Of a DNA stretch of 64,000 nt, positions 55,898-62,117 are shown in pieces. The notes below the pieces were generated by a model. The model made no database searches, was not told the DNA's origin, and worked only from the letters and a program-made list of their open reading frames with translations. This stretch comes from CADEDV01 sp036383515 (lineage in GTDB: Bacteria > Bacteroidota > Bacteroidia > Chitinophagales > Chitinophagaceae). Each line of letters opens with the position of its first letter. Within the stretch, counting starts at the first letter, position 1. The stretch is taken from contig DASVOE010000129.1 in NCBI GenBank assembly GCA_036383515.1, forward strand, positions 35,022 to 99,021, written 5' to 3'. The position numbers and the translations under genes were made by a program.

Positions 55898-58216
55898 ATG
55901 AAAATGAAACAAACTCTTTCGGTTTTTATACTGGGGATCTGTCTATTCTTTTATTCGGGCACATTGGCGCAGCAGTCACCAGATCCAAAAATGAAACCTT
56001 TCATTGATGCATTGATGAAGAAAATGACAATAGAGGAAAAGCTGGGCCAGTTGAATTTACCGGGCAGTGGTGATATTGTAACCGGCCAGGCTAAAAGCTC
56101 TGATATCGGCAAAAAAATTAAAGAAGGAAAAGTAGGAGGGCTTTTTAATATCAAGTCCGTTGCTAAAATTAAAGAAGTGCAACGGGTAGCTGTAGAAGAA
56201 AGCCGGCTGAAAATTCCTTTGATCTTTGGGATGGATGTGATACATGGTTATGAAACTGTATTTCCTATTCCACTCGGTTTAAGCTGCACCTGGGATATGA
56301 ATTTAATTGAACGCAGTGCAAGGATTGCAGCTACAGAAGCAAGTGCCGATGGCATCTGCTGGACCTTTTCACCTATGGTAGATATAGCCCGTGATCCTCG
56401 CTGGGGAAGAATTGCTGAAGGAAGCGGAGAGGATGCTTATCTCGGATCACAAATAGCAAAGGCCATGGTAAAAGGTTACCAGGGAAATGATCTTACAAAA
56501 AACAATACGATCATGAGTTGTGTAAAGCACTATGCTTTATATGGTGCAGCGGAAGCAGGCAGAGATTATAATACAACAGACATGAGCCACCAGCGGATGT
56601 ATAATGAATACTTCCCTCCTTATAAAGCTGCTGTAGATGCCGGCGTGGGAAGTGTGATGGCATCATTTAATGAAGTGGATGGAGTGCCTGCCACCGCTAA
56701 TAAATGGCTGATGACCGATGTGCTGCGTAAACAATGGGGCTTTAAGGGATTTGTGGTAACTGATTATACCGGCATCAACGAAATGATTGATCATGGCATT
56801 GGTGATCTGCAGACCGTATCAGCAAGAGCGTTGATGGCAGGCATAGATATGGATATGGTGGGTGAGGGAATTTTAAACACTACACAAAAATCGTTGAAGG
56901 AAGGAAAAGTGACAATGGCGCAGATCGATGCAGCCTGCAGAAGAATACTGGAAGCAAAATACAAACTGGGTTTGTTTGATGATCCTTATAAATATTGTGA
57001 TGAGAACAGGGCAAAGACCGAAATTTTTACGACTACTAATCGTAGTGAGGCAAGAAATATTGCTGCGCAAAGTTTTGTGTTATTAAAGAACAACCTCCTC
57101 CCGGGAGGGGCAGGGGTGGATGTATTGCCTTTAAAGAAAACAAACAACATTGCATTGATAGGTCCATTGGCCGATGCAAAAGAAAATATGCCAGGCACCT
57201 GGAGCGTAGCCGCTGATTTTTCAAAAGCTACTTCCTTATTAACCGGGTTGAAAGCAGTTGCGGGGACCAATGCAAAGATCAGTTATGCTAAAGGATCTAA
57301 CCTGGATGATGACAGTTTGTTTGAGCAAAGAGCCGGCATGTTTGGTAAAGCTTTTCACCGCGATGGAAGAACTTCCGAACAATTATTGCAGGAAGCATTG
57401 ACGATAGCCAACCAATCCGATGTTATTGTAGCAGCATTGGGTGAATCTGCAGAAATGACTGGAGAAAGCAGCAGCCGCACCAATATCCAAATACCGGCAG
57501 CACAACAAACGTTGTTAAAAGCATTATTAAAAACAGGAAAGCCAGTTGTTCTTGTTTTATTTACCGGCAGACCTTTAGTATTGAAATGGGAACAGGAAAA
57601 CGTACCAGCAATATTAAATGTATGGTTCGGTGGCAGCGAAGCTGGTTATGCAATTGCAGATGTACTATTTGGTGATGTAAACCCATCCGGGAAATTAAGT
57701 ACTACTTTTCCGCAGAACGTTGGCCAGGTACCTATATTTTATAATCATAAGAACACGGGACGCCCATTACCGGAAGGAAAATGGTTTCAAAAATTCCGTT
57801 CTAATTATTTAGATGTAAGTAATGATCCGTTATATCCTTTCGGATATGGGTTAAGCTATACCGGCTTTACATACAGCGATGTGAAACTCAGCAATACTTC
57901 TTTAAAAGGTAATCAAACATTAACTGCATCGGTTACCGTTACCAACACCGGCAAAACAACTGGCAAGGAAGTAGTTCAATTATATATCCGTGATGTAGTA
58001 GGTACTGTAACAAGACCGGTAAAAGAACTGAAGGGTTTTCAAAAAATTGAATTGAAAGCGGGCGAATCAAAAACGATCGATTTCAAGATCACTCCCGATG
58101 ACCTGAAGTTTTATAACTATGATCTCAACTATGATTGGGAACCCGGTGCCTTTGTGATCATGATCGGGGGCAATTCAAGAGATGTTAAGTCTGCCAGGAT
58201 AAATTGGGTAAAATGA
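55898..58216 (+). CDS. bglX: GH3 beta-glucosidase (BglX-like)
   Basis: The 772-residue protein has a signal peptide (ends GTLAQQ), the GH3 N-terminal barrel (about 30-370) with nucleophile D289 in VVTDY, the GH3 C-terminal domain (about 390-640) and a fibronectin-III-like domain (about 665-760). It would release glucose from the non-reducing end of the oligosaccharides imported by SusCD. Residues about 401-409 (LPGGAGVDV) are an extra stretch encoded by a GC-rich palindromic repeat just before the usual LPLKK, absent from typical BglX proteins as I know them. Predicted periplasmic. Confidence 0.92.
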   Translation: MKMKQTLSVFILGICLFFYSGTLAQQSPDPKMKPFIDALMKKMTIEEKLGQLNLPGSGDIVTGQAKSSDIGKKIKEGKVGGLFNIKSVAKIKEVQRVAVEESRLKIPLIFGMDVIHGYETVFPIPLGLSCTWDMNLIERSARIAATEASADGICWTFSPMVDIARDPRWGRIAEGSGEDAYLGSQIAKAMVKGYQGNDLTKNNTIMSCVKHYALYGAAEAGRDYNTTDMSHQRMYNEYFPPYKAAVDAGVGSVMASFNEVDGVPATANKWLMTDVLRKQWGFKGFVVTDYTGINEMIDHGIGDLQTVSARALMAGIDMDMVGEGILNTTQKSLKEGKVTMAQIDAACRRILEAKYKLGLFDDPYKYCDENRAKTEIFTTTNRSEARNIAAQSFVLLKNNLLPGGAGVDVLPLKKTNNIALIGPLADAKENMPGTWSVAADFSKATSLLTGLKAVAGTNAKISYAKGSNLDDDSLFEQRAGMFGKAFHRDGRTSEQLLQEALTIANQSDVIVAALGESAEMTGESSSRTNIQIPAAQQTLLKALLKTGKPVVLVLFTGRPLVLKWEQENVPAILNVWFGGSEAGYAIADVLFGDVNPSGKLSTTFPQNVGQVPIFYNHKNTGRPLPEGKWFQKFRSNYLDVSNDPLYPFGYGLSYTGFTYSDVKLSNTSLKGNQTLTASVTVTNTGKTTGKEVVQLYIRDVVGTVTRPVKELKGFQKIELKAGESKTIDFKITPDDLKFYNYDLNYDWEPGAFVIMIGGNSRDVKSARINWVK
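57096..57122. repeat. In-frame GC-rich repeat insertion inside the GH3 gene
   Basis: CCTCCTCCCGGGAGGGGCAG followed by GGGTGGATG sits in frame between LLKNN and LPLKK codons. The CTCCCGGGAG core is palindromic. The GC-rich composition contrasts sharply with the surrounding gene and matches the other repeats of this type. Confidence 0.6.
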
Positions 58217-58229
58217 TAAACCCTGCTGT

Positions 58230-59009
58230 ATGAAAAAAATAGTCGTTGTGCTGTCTTGTTTGTTGGTTATCGGCCTGCATCTTACAGCACAGGATCTTAA
58301 CCTATATCAAAAGCATCTTTACATATCGGGCAACGATACATTACCTTATCGGTTGCTATTGCCGGAGAATTATGATGCAGCAAAAAAATATCCACTGATC
58401 TATTTTTTACATGGTGCAGGAGAACGGGGAAATGATAATGAAGCCCAGTTAATACACGGATCCAAATTATTTTTGAAGGACGATATAAGAAAAAACTATC
58501 CTGCTATTATTGTTTTTCCGCAATGTCCTGTCAACAGTTTCTGGAGTAATGTTGATTTCAAAATAGAGGATGGTAAAAGGAACTTTCATTTTAAAGGAGA
58601 TGGTGAGCCAACTATCGCCATGAAACTGGCGCAGGAATTATTGTACAAGATCATTCGGGAATACCCGGTGCAAAAGAAACAGATCTATGTTGGAGGTTTA
58701 TCAATGGGTGGCATGGGAACTTTTGAGATCGTGCGAAGAAATCCAAAATTGTTCGCTGCCGCTATGCCTATATGCGGAGGAGGAGCACCGGCAACGGCGG
58801 TTAAAATGAAAAAAACAAAATGGTGGATTTTTCATGGCGCTAAAGACGATGTGGTGCCGCCCGAACTATCTGAGAAAATGGTGAAAGCATTACAAGAAGC
58901 AAAAGCAACGGTGAAATTTACCCTCTATCCTGAGGCCAACCACAATAGCTGGGATGCTGCTTTTGCAGAGCTGGAATTATTATCCTGGTTATTTTCGCAA
59001 AAGAAATAA
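58230..59009 (+). CDS. Alpha/beta-hydrolase esterase (prolyl oligopeptidase/CE1-like)
   Basis: The 259-residue protein has a signal peptide (ends LHLTAQ) and an alpha/beta-hydrolase fold with nucleophile S158 (GGLSMGGMGTF), acid D206 or D207 (HGAKDDVVP) and H238 (ANHNSWD). Similar PUL enzymes are CE1-type carbohydrate esterases or feruloyl-esterase-like. With the SGNH enzyme it may remove ester substituents. It follows bglX by 13 bp and precedes the HAD gene by 6 bp. Confidence 0.88.
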   Translation: MKKIVVVLSCLLVIGLHLTAQDLNLYQKHLYISGNDTLPYRLLLPENYDAAKKYPLIYFLHGAGERGNDNEAQLIHGSKLFLKDDIRKNYPAIIVFPQCPVNSFWSNVDFKIEDGKRNFHFKGDGEPTIAMKLAQELLYKIIREYPVQKKQIYVGGLSMGGMGTFEIVRRNPKLFAAAMPICGGGAPATAVKMKKTKWWIFHGAKDDVVPPELSEKMVKALQEAKATVKFTLYPEANHNSWDAAFAELELLSWLFSQKK

Positions 59010-59015
59010 TCCGGC

Positions 59016-59633
59016 ATGGCTATAAAAAATATTGTGTTCGATCTCGGTGGTGTGATATTGAATTTGGATTTTGATAAATCGGCTCAGGCATTCACTGCCT
59101 TAGGGATAAAAAATTTCAATGAATATTTTACCCAGCTCCATGCTAATCCCTTATTTAAGCAATTGGAAACCGGTGCCATCATCAATGCAGGATTTTATGA
59201 TGAATTGAGAACAACGACGGGCATCACGGCCAGCAATAAAGAAATTGATGCGGCCTGGAATGCCATGCTGCTTGATTTCCCGGTGGAAAGAATTGAAAAA
59301 TTGAAAGAACTTTCAACTCATTACCGGCTTTTTCTTTTTAGTAATACCAATGCTATTCATCATACCGCTTTTCATAAAAGTTTTCAGCAGCTATTTCATT
59401 TCAACTTCGATACGCTTTTTGAAAAAGCATGGTATTCGCACCTTATTGGTCATCGCAAACCAGATATAGCTGCGTTTGAATTCATATTAACAGATGGTGG
59501 CCTGATAGCACCGGAAACTTTGTTTATTGATGATACATTACCCAATGTCGAAGCTGCTATAAAAGCAGGGCTACAGGCAGCTCATATTTCTCCGGGAAAA
59601 AACATGCTGATGGTGTTGCCGGAAGTGTTGTAA
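59016..59633 (+). CDS. HAD-superfamily phosphatase (YihX-like)
   Basis: The 205-residue cytoplasmic protein has HAD motif I as FDLGGV (D9), motif II LFSNTN, a conserved Lys in RKPD and motif IV FIDDTLPN. The second acid of DxD is replaced by Gly, as in YihX, which removes phosphate from glucose-1-phosphate. A sugar-phosphate substrate fits the end of a glucan locus but is inferred. It is the last plus-strand gene of the group, and the DUF4834 gene converges on it with 3 bp between stop codons. Confidence 0.85.
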   Translation: MAIKNIVFDLGGVILNLDFDKSAQAFTALGIKNFNEYFTQLHANPLFKQLETGAIINAGFYDELRTTTGITASNKEIDAAWNAMLLDFPVERIEKLKELSTHYRLFLFSNTNAIHHTAFHKSFQQLFHFNFDTLFEKAWYSHLIGHRKPDIAAFEFILTDGGLIAPETLFIDDTLPNVEAAIKAGLQAAHISPGKNMLMVLPEVL

Positions 59634-59636
59634 GGC

Positions 59637-59891
59637 TTACTTCACTTCTTCAAAGTCAATATAATCGCTGGCGGCAGGTTTTGGCGAAGTTTTAGTATTA
59701 TCATCGGTAGGCGGATACGCTTTTTGTTGTTGCTGGTATTGCTCATCCTGAGCCCGGTCGAAGGACATCTTTTCCTGCATTTCACTAAATCCCTTTTTGA
59801 TCTTACGGCTGGCACTATACACAGGAATGACCAGTTTAAATATAAACTGATACAGGAACCAGATCAGCAGGAAATACAAAACATATTTCAT
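59637..59891 (-). CDS. DUF4834 family small membrane protein
   Basis: An 84-residue protein with one N-terminal membrane helix (MKYVLYFLLIWFLYQFIFKLVIPVY), then a charged helix and a Gln/Pro-rich tail ending DYIDFEEVK. This matches the Bacteroidota-specific DUF4834. It is often encoded near core information genes such as the rimP operon, as here. Function unknown. Confidence 0.85.
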   Translation of the reverse strand: MKYVLYFLLIWFLYQFIFKLVIPVYSASRKIKKGFSEMQEKMSFDRAQDEQYQQQQKAYPPTDDNTKTSPKPAASDYIDFEEVK

Positions 59892-60055
59892 CCGGGAGTC
59901 ATTTTAATTAGGTAACCAGTACGGACAATTCGGACTGTAAAGATAAGAAGGCCGGCACGGAGCTTACCGGCAGGCAGCCGTCATTTACCGAAAAGTTGGG
60001 AATTAAGAGGAGTATGGATAGAGCAACCCGGAACTTCTTTCGTTCCATATTCTGA

Positions 60056-60088
60056 TTTGGGTGATAAGGAGTATTTCCCTTACATTTG
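60056..60088 (+). promoter_or_regulatory. Promoter of the rimP-nusA-infB operon
   Basis: TTTG (60056-60059) and TACATTTG (60081-60088) are spaced 21 bp, matching the Bacteroidota -33/-7 pattern. Transcription should begin near 60095, giving a leader of about 50 nt before rimP. Confidence 0.6.
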
Positions 60089-60106
60089 CAGCGGAAAAAG
60101 ATGTTA

Positions 60107-60137
60107 GAAGGGAACGAGGTCGTTCCCTTCTTCTTTT
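60107..60137 (+). promoter_or_regulatory. Leader hairpin with T-rich tail before rimP
   Basis: GAAGGGAACGA and TCGTTCCCTTC form a perfect 11-bp stem with a two-base loop, followed by TTCTTTT, ending 7 bases before the rimP ATG. It looks like an attenuator and could respond to NusA levels. Confidence 0.55.
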
Positions 60138-60144
60138 GTATAAC

Positions 60145-60615
60145 ATGAGCAGCGAAGCACAAATACAGGCACTGGAAAAGAAAATAGAGGCATTGATCGC
60201 ACCTGAACCCGGCTTTTTCCTGGTAGAACTTAATATAAAGCCTACTAATAATATTAAAGTGTTCATTGATGCCGACCAGGGAATAAGTATCGAAAAACTA
60301 GTGCAACTGAACCGTAAACTCTATAAAGACATTGAAGAAACCAGCTTCTTTCCTTCTGGTGATTTTTCGCTGGAAGTATCGTCTCCGGGATTAGATGAAC
60401 CACTGAAACTACATCGCCAGTACCTGAAGAATATTGGCCGTGAAGTAGAAGTGATGATGACTGATGGTAATAAAAAAGAGGGAAAATTGCTGACAGTAAC
60501 GGAGCAGGAGATCACACTGGAAGAAGAAAAAGGGAAAAGTAAGAAAAAAGAGATAGTGCAACATACTATCCCATTTGATCACATAAAGACAACAAGAATT
60601 CAGGTAAAATTTTAA
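60145..60615 (+). CDS. rimP: Ribosome maturation factor RimP
   Basis: From the ATG at 60145 this is a 156-residue protein with the RimP N-terminal domain (PGFFLVELNIKPTNNIKVFIDADQGISIEKLVQLNRKLYKDIEE) and the C-terminal SH3-like domain (SPGLDEPLKLHRQYLKNIGREVEV). It helps assemble the 30S subunit. The frame is open 28 codons further upstream, but that part contains the promoter and hairpin and is not translated. First gene of the operon with nusA and infB. Confidence 0.95.
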   Translation: MSSEAQIQALEKKIEALIAPEPGFFLVELNIKPTNNIKVFIDADQGISIEKLVQLNRKLYKDIEETSFFPSGDFSLEVSSPGLDEPLKLHRQYLKNIGREVEVMMTDGNKKEGKLLTVTEQEITLEEEKGKSKKKEIVQHTIPFDHIKTTRIQVKF

Positions 60616-60633
60616 AAGAAGCGGAGTCTGACT

Positions 60634-60671
60634 CCCCTTCTCCTTTAGAGAAGGGGCCGGGGGGATGAGGC
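60634..60671. repeat. GC-rich palindromic repeat between rimP and nusA
   Basis: CCCCTTCTC (60634-60642) and GAGAAGGGG (60648-60656) form a 9-bp stem, followed by CCGGGGGGATGAGG. Placed in the rimP-nusA gap. Confidence 0.65.
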
Positions 60672-60767
60672 ATAAAACAACAAAAATTCAAATTAAATTT
60701 TAAGAAGCTGCTAGTTGCAAGCCACGAGTGGCCGGCAGCGAATAGCTAGAAGCTCAAAAACAGTGTT

Positions 60768-62015
60768 ATGGCAAGTATCAATCTTATCGAGGCGTTCCAG
60801 GAATTTAAAGATGCTGAAAACATTGACCGCCCTACCATGATGAAAGTGGTAGAAGACGTTTTCAAAACATTGCTGCGAAAAAAATTCGGCAGTGATGAAA
60901 ATTTCGATGTAATCGTAAACGCAGAAAAAGGTGATCTCGAGATCATCCGTCGTCGTATGATCGTTGAAGACGGGCAGGTGGAAGATCCATTGGCACAAAT
61001 TGGTTATACAGATGCCGTTAAGATAGAACCAGACTTTGAAGTGGGAGAAGAACTATACCAGGAAATAGACCTCTATGATTTTGGCCGCCGGGCTATCCTC
61101 GCTGCCAAACAAACTTTGGCAAGCCGTATCAGCGATCTGAAGAAAAATGTACTGGCTAAAAAATATGGAGACAGGATCGGTGAGATCATCAGCGCTGAGG
61201 TATACCAGGTTTGGAAAAAAGAGATCTTGTTGCTGGATGAAGAGGGTAATGAACTGATACTTCCCAAGAGCGAACAGATACCGCAGGATTACTTTAAAAA
61301 AGGGGAAAATATCCGGGCCGTTGTAAGGAAAGTGGATATGAAAAATAATAGTCCGGTAATTATTCTTTCCAGAACTTCGCCTGACTTTCTGGCTAAATTA
61401 TTGGAGATTGAAGTACCTGAAATTTTTGATGGTCTTATTGTTATTAAAAAGATCGTCCGGGATCCGGGGGAAAGAGCTAAAGTAGCAGTAGAGTCTTACG
61501 ATGACCGTATCGACCCCGTGGGTGCCTGTGTAGGAATGAAAGGCAGCCGTATTCATGGTATCGTTCGTGAATTAAAGAATGAGAATATTGACGTCATCAA
61601 CTGGACCAGTAATATCCAGTTGCTGATCCAGCGTTCATTGACACCTGCCAAGATCACCAGTATGGAACTGGACCAGGAAAAACATCACGCCAACGTTTAC
61701 CTGAAACCTGACCAGGTTTCATTAGCGATTGGCCGCCGGGGTGTAAATATCAAACTAGCTACGGAGCTTACCGGCTTTGAGTTGGATGTGTACCGGGATA
61801 CGGAAGAAGAAGAAGATGCATTTGATATTGACCTGGATGAATTTAGTGATGAGATTGAAACATGGGTGATTGATGAATTGAAGCGGGTAGGTTGTGATAC
61901 AGGACGCAGTGTATTGAAATTAACAGCTGAAGAACTGGAACGCCGGACTGACCTCGAAAAAGAAACAATTGCCGAGGTAAGGAAAGTGTTGCAGGAAGAA
62001 TTTGAAAAAGAATAG
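60768..62015 (+). CDS. nusA: Transcription termination/antitermination factor NusA
   Basis: The 415-residue protein has the NusA N-terminal RNA-polymerase-binding domain (about 1-125), an S1 domain (about 135-200) and two KH domains (about 230-375, with VGACVGMKGSRIHGIVREL and VSLAIGRRGVNIKLA), then a short acidic C-terminal tail. The length is normal for Bacteroidota, which lack the C-terminal repeats of the E. coli protein. It acts on RNA polymerase at pauses and terminators. Located between rimP and infB as in most bacteria. Confidence 0.97.
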   Translation: MASINLIEAFQEFKDAENIDRPTMMKVVEDVFKTLLRKKFGSDENFDVIVNAEKGDLEIIRRRMIVEDGQVEDPLAQIGYTDAVKIEPDFEVGEELYQEIDLYDFGRRAILAAKQTLASRISDLKKNVLAKKYGDRIGEIISAEVYQVWKKEILLLDEEGNELILPKSEQIPQDYFKKGENIRAVVRKVDMKNNSPVIILSRTSPDFLAKLLEIEVPEIFDGLIVIKKIVRDPGERAKVAVESYDDRIDPVGACVGMKGSRIHGIVRELKNENIDVINWTSNIQLLIQRSLTPAKITSMELDQEKHHANVYLKPDQVSLAIGRRGVNIKLATELTGFELDVYRDTEEEEDAFDIDLDEFSDEIETWVIDELKRVGCDTGRSVLKLTAEELERRTDLEKETIAEVRKVLQEEFEKE

Positions 62016-62025
62016 AACAGTAATG

Positions 62026-62095
62026 GTGAATAGTGAATGGTTTGTCAAACCAATTTCTTTATTCACTATTGACTACCCGATAGCAATCGGGTCAC
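62026..62095. repeat. Structured nusA-infB gap with a CCCGAT palindrome
   Basis: GTGAATAGTGAAT (62026-62038) and ATTCACTATTGAC (62061-62073) pair with one mismatch around an inner GGTTTG/CAAACC hairpin. ACCCGATAGCAATCGGGT (62075-62092), part of a 33-bp segment shared with 52039-52071, follows. Confidence 0.7.
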
Positions 62096-62117
62096 AATTG
62101 ACAAATAAAAAAACTGA

